Part shown: piece by piece, positions 25,559 to 34,769 of the stretch
Position numbering within the stretch: the first letter of the stretch is position 1
Layout: each line of letters starts with the position of its first letter
Source of the DNA: Rhodopseudomonas faecalis
GTDB taxonomy: Bacteria; Pseudomonadota; Alphaproteobacteria; Rhizobiales; Xanthobacteraceae
Assembly: GCF_003217325.1 (NCBI RefSeq)
Contig: NZ_QJTI01000017.1
Span: 1 to 64,000 of the forward strand
Length of the DNA: 64,000 nucleotides
Reading direction: 5' to 3'
Notes under the pieces: generated by a model
Database searches by the model: none
What the model saw: the letters and a program-made list of their open reading frames with translations, nothing else
Told to the model about the DNA's origin: nothing
Translations under genes and position numbers: made by a program

Positions 25559-25810
25559 CTACCCGTTTTCATGGAGCTTATGGTTGATACAACCGCAAGA
25601 TGAAATCAACACTACAGTGGGAAAAGTTGTGCAATTTGTCAGTCTGTTGTGCTCTGCGTAGGTCTTGCCGGTATCATCGCCACGCGGCGGACCTCCGAAG
25701 CTGCCTCCGTCCAAGAGCCGGGATCGTTTGCTAATTAGTAGCGAAATGCTTCGCGTCGGGAGGAAGTCTGCACTCGACACCGGGAGGTCCCGAGTTCCGG
25801 TGGTCGTCAC
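25559..25810 (-). CDS. Possible 83-residue cysteine-containing peptide, coupled to hlyD-like gene
   Basis: A GTG overlaps the stop of the membrane fusion gene (GTGA), which favours translational coupling. The peptide has a Gly-rich middle (DGGSFGGPPRGDD) and a Thr/Ser/Cys-rich C-terminus (TNCTTFPTVVLISSCGCIN). It fills most of the 408-bp gap before the acyltransferase gene. It could be a small exported substrate, or simply noncoding leader sequence; no homologue is recognised and there is only one line of support. Confidence 0.3.
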   Translation of the reverse strand: MTTTGTRDLPVSSADFLPTRSISLLISKRSRLLDGGSFGGPPRGDDTGKTYAEHNRLTNCTTFPTVVLISSCGCINHKLHENG

Positions 25811-27267
25811 CGCTCCCGGCCTGCTTCGTCGAGAGCTCTTGTGATCGGCGACAGCAAATACTGGATGATCCGTCGTTCGCCGGTCTTGATCTCGGCCTGC
25901 ACCGAGAGCCCGGGGCCAAGCAGTTGCTGCCGGTCGCCAATACGGATGCTGGTCTGCAGCAGGCGGATTCGCGCGGCATAGACAAGTCCGGTCTGGATTG
26001 GCCGGTTTTTCTCGTCACGCTGCGGCCCGTTCGCTTGCGAGAGGTCGATCGCATCGCGGCTGATGCCCTCGACGATTCCTGGCACGAGCCCGTAGTCGGT
26101 GAAGGGGAACGCCTCGAGCTTGACCCGAACGGCTTGGCCTTCGCGCACGAAGCCGACATCCTTGTTGAGGACATGGGCCTCGACCTCGATCTCGGTGCCG
26201 TCAGGAACGATCAGCATCAGCGGCTGCGCCGGCTGCACGACGCCGCCGATTGTCGCGACCGCAAGTTGCTGCACCGTGCCGGCGACCGGCGCGCGCAGCT
26301 GGAGAAACTCGCGGCGGCGCGTGGTCTTGCGCAGCTCCTCAGCGGCAAGCTGCGCCTTGTCGCGGGCCTGGACGAGTTCGGTCATGGCGGTCTTGCCAAA
26401 CGTCTCGCGCAGCTTGCGAATCTCGGACTCGAGCGCGATCATCGCCGCGCGCGCGCGCGCGGCATTGGCACGGTGCACATCGATATTCTGGACGTGCTCG
26501 ATGCGCTGCTGCTCATATTCGAGCAGCTTCAGGCGCGCGAAATTACCCTGTTTGGTGAGCAGCCTGCGGCCTTCCAGCGACTGATCGACGAGCGGGAGAG
26601 TGAGCTCGAGCTTGTTGATTTCAACTTCAGCCGATGTGAGTTCGGCCGCCCGCTGCGCAATCTGTTCACGCAGGCTCGCGACCTGCGCCTCGTATTCCGC
26701 GATGCTTGCGCGGATGAATTGTTCTTCGACCATCACTGCCGAAGCGGGGGCGTCATCAGGGGCGACGAAGGCACTGGGACGGCCGTCGAGATAGGCGAGC
26801 AGCGCGGCATTGCGGGCCTGCACAAGCTTCGAAGTCTGCAGGTTCTGACGCGCCTGCGCCTCGTCAGCGGTGGCGAGTGTCGGGTCGAGCTCGACCAGAA
26901 GCTGGCCCTCTTCAACATGCTGGCCGTTGCTGACATGGATGGCGCGCACCGAGCCGATTTCCATAGGCTGGATGGTCTTCACCTTGCTGGACGGGATGAT
27001 CTTGCCGCTGGCAACGGCCACTACGTCGACCGAGCCCATGACAGACCAGATGAGAGCTATGGTGAAGAAAGCGCAAGTCATGAGCAGCAGCATGCGCAGG
27101 CCGGGGCTCGGCGGCTTCTCCATGATCTCAAGGGCTGCAGGCAGAAACTCGTGATCGGAGATCGGGCGCTTGTTGCGATCGGCCTCGTTCTGCATGCCCC
27201 AGCTCACACGCAGCACCGCCCAGTGCTTGGCGAGCGTCGGAAAGCGATCGGCTACCCAAGCGGTCAT
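25807..27267 (-). CDS. Type I secretion membrane fusion protein (HlyD family)
   Basis: 486 residues from MTAWVADRFPTLAKHW, whose ATG overlaps the transporter stop (ATGA). One N-terminal transmembrane helix (LRMLLLMTCAFFTIALIWSVMG), a biotinyl-lipoyl-like beta region (VVAVASGKIIPSSKVKTIQPME), a long coiled-coil hairpin (about 130-330) and a C-terminal barrel domain ending in a HlyD-type tail (GERRIIQYLLSPITRALDEAGRER). It bridges the inner-membrane ABC transporter to an outer-membrane TolC, which is not encoded in this window. Confidence 0.92.
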   Translation of the reverse strand: MTAWVADRFPTLAKHWAVLRVSWGMQNEADRNKRPISDHEFLPAALEIMEKPPSPGLRMLLLMTCAFFTIALIWSVMGSVDVVAVASGKIIPSSKVKTIQPMEIGSVRAIHVSNGQHVEEGQLLVELDPTLATADEAQARQNLQTSKLVQARNAALLAYLDGRPSAFVAPDDAPASAVMVEEQFIRASIAEYEAQVASLREQIAQRAAELTSAEVEINKLELTLPLVDQSLEGRRLLTKQGNFARLKLLEYEQQRIEHVQNIDVHRANAARARAAMIALESEIRKLRETFGKTAMTELVQARDKAQLAAEELRKTTRRREFLQLRAPVAGTVQQLAVATIGGVVQPAQPLMLIVPDGTEIEVEAHVLNKDVGFVREGQAVRVKLEAFPFTDYGLVPGIVEGISRDAIDLSQANGPQRDEKNRPIQTGLVYAARIRLLQTSIRIGDRQQLLGPGLSVQAEIKTGERRIIQYLLSPITRALDEAGRER

Positions 27268-29483
27268 GTGCCGAGCCCCATCTGCTTGGTGTAGAGCTGG
27301 GCGTAGCGTCCTCCCGATTTCAGCAACGTCGCATGGTCGCCCGTCTCGGTGATCTCGCCGGCTTCGACCGTGATGATCCTGTTGCATTGGCGGACGGCGG
27401 ACAGGCGATGGGCGATGATAATGACGGTGCGGCCCCGGGCGATGCCGGCGAGATTGTGCTGAATGATGTCCTCGCTCTCGGCGTCCAACGCGCTGGTCGC
27501 CTCGTCGAGTATCAGAATGCGCGGATTGCCGATCAGCGCCCGGGCGATAGCCATGCGCTGACGCTGCCCACCCGAGAGGTTGCCGCCACGCTCGTCGATC
27601 ACCGTATCGTAGCCATGCGAGAGTGACAGGATGAAGTCATGCGCGCCGGCGAGCTGGGCGGCAGCAATCACCCTTTCCATCGGCAAGGTGACGTCGGCCA
27701 GCGCAATGTTCTCCCGCACCGAACGATTGAACAGGATGTTCTCCTGCAACACCACGCCGATCTGCCGTCGTAGCCAGGCGGGATCGACAAGAGCGAGATC
27801 GACGCCGTCGACCAGCACCCGGCCCTGCTCCGGCACATAGAGACGCTGCACCAGCTTTGTGAGAGTTGACTTGCCCGAACCGGAGGGACCGACAATACCG
27901 ATCATCTCGCCAGGCTTAATCGCAAGTGTGACGCCACGCAGGGCCTCAGGCGCATCCGGACGATAGCGAAAACGAACCCGGTCGAAGGTCACGCCGCCCT
28001 TGATCGGGGGGAGGCTCGCCCGGTTAGGATTGTGGTCGGGTTCGGCGGGGGTGTTCAGCACGTCGCCGAGACGATCGACGGAGATACGGACCTGCTGGAA
28101 ATCCTGCCAGAGCTGAGAGAGGCGTAGGATCGGTTGGGCGACACGCCCGGCGAGCATATTGAACGCGACCAGAGAGCCAACCGAGAGATCGCCGGCGATG
28201 ACCGCCTTCGCCCCGAAAAACAGGATCGCGACCGTGGTCAGCTTGGAGACCAGCTGGATCAGATGGCTACCCCAGTTCGCCAGCGTCGCGACCTGAAACC
28301 CAGTGCTGGTGTAACCCGCGAACTGCTTCTCCCATTTTGCTCGCATTTGCGGCTCGACCGCCATCGCCTTCAGCGTCCCTATGCCGGTGACGCTTTCGAC
28401 GAGGAACGACTGGTTCTCCGCACCGCGACGAAATTTCTCGTCGAGGCGAGCGCGCAGCGGCGGCGTCACGACGACTGAAATCGCAACATAGAGCGGGATC
28501 GACAACGTGACGATCAGTGTCAGTAGCGGGCTATAGGCATACATCACCGCGAAGAACACGATGGTGAAGAACAGGTCGATCACTACGGTGACGGCGTTCG
28601 AGGTAAGGAATTCCCGGATGCGCTCGAGCTCGCGTACCCGGGCAACGCTGTCTCCTACACGCCGCGCCTCGAAATACGACAGTGGCAAATTGAGAAGGTG
28701 CCGGAACAACTGTGCCGACAGCTCGCTGTCGACGCGATTGGTCGTGTGCGCGAACAGCCAGTTGCGCAGGGCCGAAAGTCCGGTCTCAAAGATCAGTACG
28801 GCCGAAAGCCCGATCGCGAGCACGTCTAGCGTGGTCAATGACTGATGCACCAGAACCTTGTCGATGACCAGCTGGAAGAAGATCGGCGAGATCAGCCCCA
28901 TGAGCTGCAGGAAGAACGACCCAATCAGCACGTCGCGCAACGGCCCACGATATTTCACCAACGCCGGAATGAACCAGCTGATGTCGAAGGGTCGGGCAGC
29001 GCCCGCCATCAGCTCGCGCGTCGTCATCAGTAGGAGCCGTCCGGCGAAGCGGACGGAGAAATCCTCTTCCGTCCATACCTCCGGACGATCCCCGGCACCC
29101 CGCTGAACAAGGAGGCGGGTCCCGTCCGGCTGCCTGTCGACCTTTAGAAGGATGACGGACTCATCGTCTCGAAGCTCGGCGATCGCCGGCAGAGGAACCT
29201 TCTCCAGGCCGTCTACGGCAACGGACTTGATGCGGGCGACAATCTTCAATCGCTTGGCAATTCGAGCCAGATCCTCAAGGCGATAGCTCTCGCCGGGCGC
29301 GCCGTGGTCATGAACGATCTGAGCGGGATCGGCAGGAACGCCAAGGAATTTCGCTACAAGGACAAAGGCCAGCAGAGTTTCAGCTAAAACCGGAGCAGCT
29401 TCTGCCCGGCTTTCGGCCTCGTGCGCAACGTCCGAGACGAGCTTGGGAGACGCAGAGGTTGGCATGGCTTTCTTGGCTGACAT
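27264..29483 (-). CDS. Type I secretion ABC transporter (HlyB-like, C39-like domain)
   Basis: 739 residues. The N-terminal ~130 residues resemble a C39 peptidase fold but lack the catalytic Cys, as in HlyB-type C39-like domains that bind RTX substrates. A six-helix membrane domain follows (about 170-460). The ATPase domain carries GPSGSGKST (about 533), NLSGGQRQRMA and ILILDEATSALD, with the H-loop IIAHRLS. It is the first large gene of the operon and overlaps the fusion-protein gene by ATGA. Likely exports the RTX protein encoded downstream. Confidence 0.93.
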   Translation of the reverse strand: MSAKKAMPTSASPKLVSDVAHEAESRAEAAPVLAETLLAFVLVAKFLGVPADPAQIVHDHGAPGESYRLEDLARIAKRLKIVARIKSVAVDGLEKVPLPAIAELRDDESVILLKVDRQPDGTRLLVQRGAGDRPEVWTEEDFSVRFAGRLLLMTTRELMAGAARPFDISWFIPALVKYRGPLRDVLIGSFFLQLMGLISPIFFQLVIDKVLVHQSLTTLDVLAIGLSAVLIFETGLSALRNWLFAHTTNRVDSELSAQLFRHLLNLPLSYFEARRVGDSVARVRELERIREFLTSNAVTVVIDLFFTIVFFAVMYAYSPLLTLIVTLSIPLYVAISVVVTPPLRARLDEKFRRGAENQSFLVESVTGIGTLKAMAVEPQMRAKWEKQFAGYTSTGFQVATLANWGSHLIQLVSKLTTVAILFFGAKAVIAGDLSVGSLVAFNMLAGRVAQPILRLSQLWQDFQQVRISVDRLGDVLNTPAEPDHNPNRASLPPIKGGVTFDRVRFRYRPDAPEALRGVTLAIKPGEMIGIVGPSGSGKSTLTKLVQRLYVPEQGRVLVDGVDLALVDPAWLRRQIGVVLQENILFNRSVRENIALADVTLPMERVIAAAQLAGAHDFILSLSHGYDTVIDERGGNLSGGQRQRMAIARALIGNPRILILDEATSALDAESEDIIQHNLAGIARGRTVIIIAHRLSAVRQCNRIITVEAGEITETGDHATLLKSGGRYAQLYTKQMGLGT

Positions 29484-29505
29484 AGGAGAGCGGCGGCGTT
29501 TACGA

Positions 29506-29658
29506 CTAATCGTTAGGAAGTTGGATCGCCTTCAGGAACAACGCTCGTTGGTCAGCGGAACAATCACTCTGAGACTGAGAGGGCGCAGGCATTGCTGCCG
29601 CTGGCATAGCCAGAGCACAACCGACCGAAAACAGGCCGCGCCAGTTAAGCCACTTCAT
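29506..29658 (-). CDS. Small secreted peptide upstream of the transporter
   Basis: A 50-codon ORF: MKWLNWRGLFSVGCALAMPA then AAMPAPSQSQ..., a convincing signal peptide with a cleavage site after AMPA or AAMPA, followed by a short tail with one Cys (SDCSADQRALFLKAIQLPND). It ends 22 bp before the transporter ATG, which itself follows a GGAG-containing leader. The ribosome binding site is weak. It could be a lead gene of the secretion operon; function unknown. Confidence 0.4.
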   Translation of the reverse strand: MKWLNWRGLFSVGCALAMPAAAMPAPSQSQSDCSADQRALFLKAIQLPND

Positions 29659-30016
29659 CGGCGCCGCCGCCCGCTTCTATCGCCAATTTCGACAGGTGCG
29701 CCTGTCAAATCGCGTCGACCCGAATCAGCCCCCCCTTCGATCATCGCCTTGCGATGATCGTCGAACTCGGCACGCAACAGCGGATTGCAATGGCGCTGAT
29801 CCGTGCGGACGTCGTAAAGGCCAAACGAGACATTCACTCGCACACCAACCAAATAATTGCACTCCGCTTTCTACACTACCCACGCGCACACTCCGACGTC
29901 AACCAAAGGTAGATTTTGCAGAAGAAATATACGTGCGCGCGCAACATTTTCTGCACTTGAAACGCACATTCAGATAGGGCAGCTTCGGTTAGCTGAATGA
30001 GAAGCTGGAATCATTC
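29659..30016. other. Upstream region of the secretion operon
   Basis: A stretch of about 360 bp without a supported gene. It must hold the promoter for the minus-strand T1SS operon. It is locally AT-rich near 29860-29990 with alternating GCGCGC, unlike its surroundings. An inverted repeat around CGATCATCG and CGATGATCG lies near 29740-29762. Confidence 0.4.
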
Positions 30017-30074
30017 TGGCATTGGGTAGCAAACGGCACCAAACCAATATCCCGCCCGACTTTGACCTATAGCC
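30017..30074 (+). repeat. Solo IS1595-type terminal sequence (decayed)
   Basis: TGGCATTGGGTAGCAAAC followed by GGCACCAAACCAATATCCCG aligns over nearly 60 bp with the left end of IS1595 copy 2 (36370-36427), up to and including the TAGCCCC block just before its winged-helix gene. Several substitutions show decay. No element body follows; it runs straight into an IS3 orfB remnant. Confidence 0.7.
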
Positions 30075-30726
30075 CCCAAGTCTTATGCAGCGGCGAGTTC
30101 GCTCCTGGCTGTTGAGCCGCCCTGATGGGGCGGTGGAGCGGCGGGAGGTGGTGCGGATGGAGGGTGATGGCGAAGGAAGGTGTTTGCCATCCGAGTTTCG
30201 AGTGGGGGCGAGCGTATAGTCGGGGCGCCAACACCCGAGGATAATGCGGGCCTGGGCCAGTGACGTAAACAGCGTCTCGTTCAGCAATTCATCCCGGAGC
30301 CGGCCGTTGAAACTCTCGATGAAGACGTTTTGCGTGGGTTTGCCGGTGCGATGTAATGCCAATCGACGTGCGCTATCGGCCCATGCCAGGATAGCGTTGC
30401 TGGTCAGTTCGCTCCTTCAGGGCTGCATTGTCCAGCATGGCGTCAGCCAACAAACAGCCGCTCCATTCGCGTATTCTGTCCTCCAGCGCCTTCAGCCGCT
30501 AGGCCTCCGACACGTCCATTCCGCGAATTTCGCCTTCCACCTGTAAATGTTGCCCACCTGTAAATGCCGCGTCGTTCACGCCGCGCTTGCGGCACAGATG
30601 GGCGACCGGAACGCCAGCCTCGTGCTCCTTCAAAATCCCAATGATCTGCTCTTCCGAAAAGCGGTTGCGCTTCATGATCAGGTCCTCATCTTGGGCCGAG
30701 CGAATTAAGCCCAAGGGGCAACGACA
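30075..30726 (-). mobile_element. IS3-family remnant with orfA and orfB pieces
   Basis: On the minus strand, an orfA start (MKRNRFSEEQIIGILKEHEAGVPVAH at 30675) is followed after ~45 codons by frameshifts. A C-terminal orfB piece ([25 protein letters not shown], ending near [13 protein letters not shown]) lies at 30140-30340 with the integrase DDE Glu region. The middle of orfB is deleted. The outer end is probably the TGTCGTTGCCCC at 30726-30715 (reverse). Non-functional. Confidence 0.75.
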
Positions 30727-30958
30727 TTGATATTGATCAGGCCGAAGCCGTAAGATGTCGAAGAACTTCAAATAATTTAGCACGATCGCCGATATCGAGG
30801 GAACTATGCAGACTTCTGGCCGGAACGCGCCCACTGCCAGCGCGCATGCTCTCGATGGAGAGAGTTGCCTGGGAGTGCTTGGGCAACGAGATGTGAGAGA
30901 CACCCTCACTTTCAATGAACTAGGCCTGAAACAGACCTTTTTGAGACAGCGGCCGTGT

Positions 30959-32836
30959 TCACAGAGGTGGAAAGAGGCCTTGACGATAGACGCCATTCTG
31001 CCCGGAAAAGACTTCGATCCGGGCGAGCTTCTCAGTGCCAGAAGGAGGATCGGCGTTTTCGATCACTATGAATTGGCCGAGATCTGAGATTGAAGCCAGG
31101 TGTTCGTAGAATTTGCGATCAAGTGAGGTTTGGCTAACGGCAAGCTCGTCGGCGGCCAACTCACCATGCTTCTCGTACATGATCGGCTTTCGGTATGTGA
31201 CAAGTGGTGAATCCAAGAAGATGAAGCCGGGATGTGGCAAAGACTTCCTGCGGCAATAAATCAAAACGGCCACCTTCAGCGCGGAGTGAAAGATTGCCTT
31301 CACACCCTTGCCATTCGTCTTACGGGCCCAGCCGTTGACCTCAATGTCGTCTGATACGGGGTCCCATCGGACTGCTTCTACAAATGGAAACTCCCATTTC
31401 TGAAGCACTTCTTTGACGATCATGCTGAGCTCATGCCCGATGTTCGAGGCGATCCCCATTGGTACCTCTTCGTCCCGCCTGACCGTACTCCTTGCCTTCC
31501 GAACCTCGTCCAATTGCCGTTGCAGGGCATCACGTTGTGCGACGGCGTTCTCGCGAAATCGCCCCCCATCCGCGCGTGACAACGTGGCAAGGTATTGCTG
31601 ACGAAGTGAAGCCTCCTTTGGAGAATTATGGAGAATGCCTACGTCCGTTTGCGCAAGCGCGGCATTTAGGCGTTCTTCGCGCGCCCGCAGCCCATCCAAA
31701 CGCGCGGATAGCGAAATGATTAACTCGCGAAGATCGCGACTGTCTCGATCGATCTTCGCCATTTCGATAACGGCTGCCTGATGTTGTCTCTCGAGGTCTT
31801 CAGGCTCATGGGAGGTATGCTGATGACTTGGTTCAGCACCACAAAGCGGGCACGGTTGATCGTCGAACCGCCGAAGCAGGAATCCTCCCTCCTCGATCGC
31901 CTCCAATCGCCGTATGTCAGAACGGAAAATATCTTCAAGATCATTGTAGCGAACAATTGTTGTGTCGAGCTCGCTCGCTTCAGCCCGAAGGGAGTCCAAG
32001 TCATTCATGGTTTGTCGACGCTGAAGACGCAGTCGATCAAGGTTCATCTGGTGCTCGGCTATCTGACGTCCAAGCGATTCCAGCGCTTCTTTGTCCGCGT
32101 CGGAAAACTCGGGGGTATCGGCGAGCCTTTCAACCTTCGCATTTGCATCCCTCAGCATGCCTTCGAGGAGCTCGATCTTGCCTGCTTTTGATGCCCTAGC
32201 CTCCTGCGGCGTCGCTGTCCGAGCAATCGATGAGTCGTCGCAACCAGTGAGGATAAAACGAAACGAATTCTTGTCGGTGCCGGGCTTGGAACGTTTGCTC
32301 TGCTTGAGTGGGCTGTCCTCCCCAAGCATGCGCCCCTCGTTCACCAAGACATACGGAATGAAATTTCTGAACGTGAAGGTTTCGGGAGTACCGGATTTGT
32401 TGGAAGCGATTTTAGCGACGCCGATTCCGATGTGATCAAGAAGCCTCTCTGAAAGCGAACCAGCGCCTTTGCGGCCCTTGCCATGGATCTGATGCAGCGT
32501 TTCTGCCTTGACGCCTTCGATGGCCCCCTCGTTCTGCACGCCCTCATACCAGTCGACACCACCTCCGCGAATGGAGCGCCGAATTGTGACCGTGCGCCCC
32601 TGAGGCAAGAGACGGAACGACAAAAAGACGTTCTCGTAATCTTGAGATTCTTTAACTCCTGGGAAGTCGTCGCCGCTTCCGGTGACGAAATCGACCGCCT
32701 TCAGAACAAATGATTTTCCGGCATTGGATCCGCCATATAGCAAGTTGAGCCCGCTAGCGAAGTCAAGCGCAGCCACAGGCTTACCCGCTCCAGTGAAACT
32801 CAGACGCAGTATCACAATGGATCGTGGTACTGTCAT
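30959..32836 (-). CDS. ABC-3C system SMC-like ATPase (DUF3732-like)
   Basis: 625 residues. Walker A GGSNAGKS at about 35-42, a long coiled coil (about 200-450) interrupted by a zinc-hook-like CPLCGAEPSHQH at about 327, and a C-terminal Walker B GFIFLDSP near 537. This Rad50-like layout with DUF3732 features is the ATPase of ABC-three-component conflict systems. Its ATG overlaps the stop of the middle-component gene (ATGA). It would sense nucleic acid and gate the effector; the trigger is unknown. Confidence 0.8.
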   Translation of the reverse strand: MTVPRSIVILRLSFTGAGKPVAALDFASGLNLLYGGSNAGKSFVLKAVDFVTGSGDDFPGVKESQDYENVFLSFRLLPQGRTVTIRRSIRGGGVDWYEGVQNEGAIEGVKAETLHQIHGKGRKGAGSLSERLLDHIGIGVAKIASNKSGTPETFTFRNFIPYVLVNEGRMLGEDSPLKQSKRSKPGTDKNSFRFILTGCDDSSIARTATPQEARASKAGKIELLEGMLRDANAKVERLADTPEFSDADKEALESLGRQIAEHQMNLDRLRLQRRQTMNDLDSLRAEASELDTTIVRYNDLEDIFRSDIRRLEAIEEGGFLLRRFDDQPCPLCGAEPSHQHTSHEPEDLERQHQAAVIEMAKIDRDSRDLRELIISLSARLDGLRAREERLNAALAQTDVGILHNSPKEASLRQQYLATLSRADGGRFRENAVAQRDALQRQLDEVRKARSTVRRDEEVPMGIASNIGHELSMIVKEVLQKWEFPFVEAVRWDPVSDDIEVNGWARKTNGKGVKAIFHSALKVAVLIYCRRKSLPHPGFIFLDSPLVTYRKPIMYEKHGELAADELAVSQTSLDRKFYEHLASISDLGQFIVIENADPPSGTEKLARIEVFSGQNGVYRQGLFPPL

Positions 32837-33321
32837 TCGCTCGCTCCCGGCGCTTCGCGCTCTTGAAACTCAATTGACCAACGTTCGATGAGGCAGCGCA
32901 GCCCTTTAAGAAATGAACTGTTTTCTGCGCATTGCTCGCGAAGCCACTCAGAACGTTTCACCAGTTCTCGGTTATAGGTCGTGCGGAGGAGGTCTACGAA
33001 TGCTGGCGCGTCATCCCCTGCTCGGAAGACTATGCCTCGTTCATGATCGGCCACGACCTCAATAAGGCGGATTCTTTGAAGTAACTGGATGCCATCATCT
33101 ATACGGCGTCGGCGGATATGATATTCGCTGAAGCTCGATGGACCAGTGGGGTGGATATCGGACGGCCCGCCTGCTTGCGACGTGTGAACGACGAAATAAT
33201 CCAGCAAGCCCAATTCATCCCTATCCAAATCGATCGACCGGAATGCATTCAGGATGACGAGCGCGCGCATCCCCGTTTCGAGGACGCCGTTGAACAAATC
33301 TGCTTGGGTCGAAGATTTCAT
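32833..33321 (-). CDS. ABC-3C middle component 2
   Basis: 162 residues from MKSSTQADLFNGVLETGMRALVIL at 33321, preceded by GGAAGGAAAA and overlapping the effector stop (ATGA); the longer open frame is rejected. It has a winged-helix-like domain (LDYFVVHTSQAGGPSDIHP...SFSEYHIRRRRIDDGIQLLQRIRLIEVV), the signature of the small middle component that couples ATPase and effector. Overlaps on both sides make a tight three-gene operon. Confidence 0.8.
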   Translation of the reverse strand: MKSSTQADLFNGVLETGMRALVILNAFRSIDLDRDELGLLDYFVVHTSQAGGPSDIHPTGPSSFSEYHIRRRRIDDGIQLLQRIRLIEVVADHERGIVFRAGDDAPAFVDLLRTTYNRELVKRSEWLREQCAENSSFLKGLRCLIERWSIEFQEREAPGASE

Positions 33322-34331
33322 TTTTCCTTCCACCAAGGCATTATCCCTTCGTTGGCAAACACGTGACAAGTGCCTTGCCGAACAAGAGTGGTCACTCGCG
33401 AGTGCCTATCAAACAGGCCGCCTACGTTTGCCGCGCCGGCGGCGGTCATGATGGAGCGAACGCGATCGAGACCCGCCTTCGACTTGTAGATATCTGAAAC
33501 AGTCGCCAACATGTTCTCGCGATAATCGTCCACGTTTTTACTGTCGAGTTTCACGCGGAAATGTCGCTCGAATTCGACAGCGTCGAAATATCGTCGCCGA
33601 TGAAGCTGAAAGTCACCGCCGTGATCGGGGTGAGACAGCACTGACGTCACGTCCGGATACATCTGACCATCGTGCTCGGAATAAACGTTGCGTAGCTGTT
33701 CGCCGTAATGTTCAGACAACGGATCGACAACAGAAGGAACGATCCCTCGCGGAGCCTCTCCGGGATCGTCTCCGAAAGTCTTAGCTGCAGCGTACGTTAC
33801 GTTGGGAAGCGTCAAGATCTTTCCATGCTCCCATGACTCGACGTTCGAGAAGTCGAATGCATCGATCTTCGATTGAATATCTTGATCAAGCGGAATCGTG
33901 ACGCCTTTGGCAATCTTCGTTGCGCAGAGAGAGTCCCACTCATGAACTAAACGTCGCTTTAGTTCACTTTTCCGGTCGAGAAGATCGCGGGCGGGCTGTG
34001 CGAAATTGTTCGGCACCACGAACACATATTTCGATGGTAAGATGAAGTGACCACGCGAGCTGTAGTAGAACAGCTTGCCAAGCTCTTCGAAGATGTATGA
34101 CGCTCCAAGCGGCCTGCGATATTGCTTGCATTGAAAGTTGTGCCAATCCCCCTCGTGGCGGCTCTTTGTCAAGAATCCGACGACGTCCCGACCCATGTCT
34201 CCTGAGCCGCCGTACCGGTCATGATCAACGTACTTTTCGGTTTCGAGCGAAACCAAATGGTGGATGAAGATTTCAAGATCGTTAGCGGTGGCCGACAGCA
34301 GACGGCGGCTGAATTTTTCGTCCTGGGGCAT
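33318..34331 (-). CDS. ABC-3C effector with PD-(D/E)XK nuclease domain
   Basis: The conserved part starts at MPQDEKFSRRLLSATANDLE (34331, 337 residues); an in-frame start at 34493 would add 54 residues without support. Residues ~10-110 form a restriction-endonuclease-like domain: GDMGRDVVGFL (Asp 49) and NFQCKQYRRPL (Gln-Cys-Lys, about 67-69), as in Mrr-type nucleases. The C-terminal half would be the ABC-3C partner-binding domain (RRRYFDAVEFERHFRVK...). First gene of the operon effector / middle component / ATPase. It probably cleaves DNA when activated. Confidence 0.72.
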   Translation of the reverse strand: MPQDEKFSRRLLSATANDLEIFIHHLVSLETEKYVDHDRYGGSGDMGRDVVGFLTKSRHEGDWHNFQCKQYRRPLGASYIFEELGKLFYYSSRGHFILPSKYVFVVPNNFAQPARDLLDRKSELKRRLVHEWDSLCATKIAKGVTIPLDQDIQSKIDAFDFSNVESWEHGKILTLPNVTYAAAKTFGDDPGEAPRGIVPSVVDPLSEHYGEQLRNVYSEHDGQMYPDVTSVLSHPDHGGDFQLHRRRYFDAVEFERHFRVKLDSKNVDDYRENMLATVSDIYKSKAGLDRVRSIMTAAGAANVGGLFDRHSRVTTLVRQGTCHVFANEGIMPWWKEK

Positions 34332-34769
34332 GGAAGGATTGAGGCTTCCTTTAAGGATATGCCGAGCATCGAAAGGCGATTTGTCACAAAGGTGTTCTCT
34401 AAAACATAATATCGGAGCGTTAAAGAGGATGCCGCCTCGCGAACGGATGACAGTCAACGGTCCGCATCGCGAGATTTGCGTCAATCTCGTCATTGAGAAG
34501 AAGACAATTACGTAAGAGCTGCCCGTGGGTCAGGCAGTGGCTGTACGTTGGCAGTCGCCGAGCAAGGAATGCTCCGACTTCTGTGATCGTTGTCCGGAAT
34601 TGCCGCGATGGACTGGCATCTGAAATGCCCGCCTTCCGTTCGTTTTCAATGCTACGACATCAGTCTTGCGCACCCCATAAGACTGCACTTCATCCCAAAT
34701 GAACGTCACGGCGCCCCATAAGACCGTCGTGCTCTCTGCCACGCACAGAACCCCGGAACGGTACCGTAG
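34332..34769. other. Intergenic region between ABC-3C operon and IS3 remnant
   Basis: About 440 bp. It holds the ABC-3C promoter and noncoding sequence up to the broken end of the IS3 remnant. The open frame continuing from orfB into 34530 is random after the break. No other feature seen. Confidence 0.4.

Noticed and set aside
25559-25810. A lanthipeptide precursor
   Set aside because: No lanthionine synthetase or other modifying enzyme nearby. The Cys/Thr pattern alone is weak, so it is kept only as a possible ORF.
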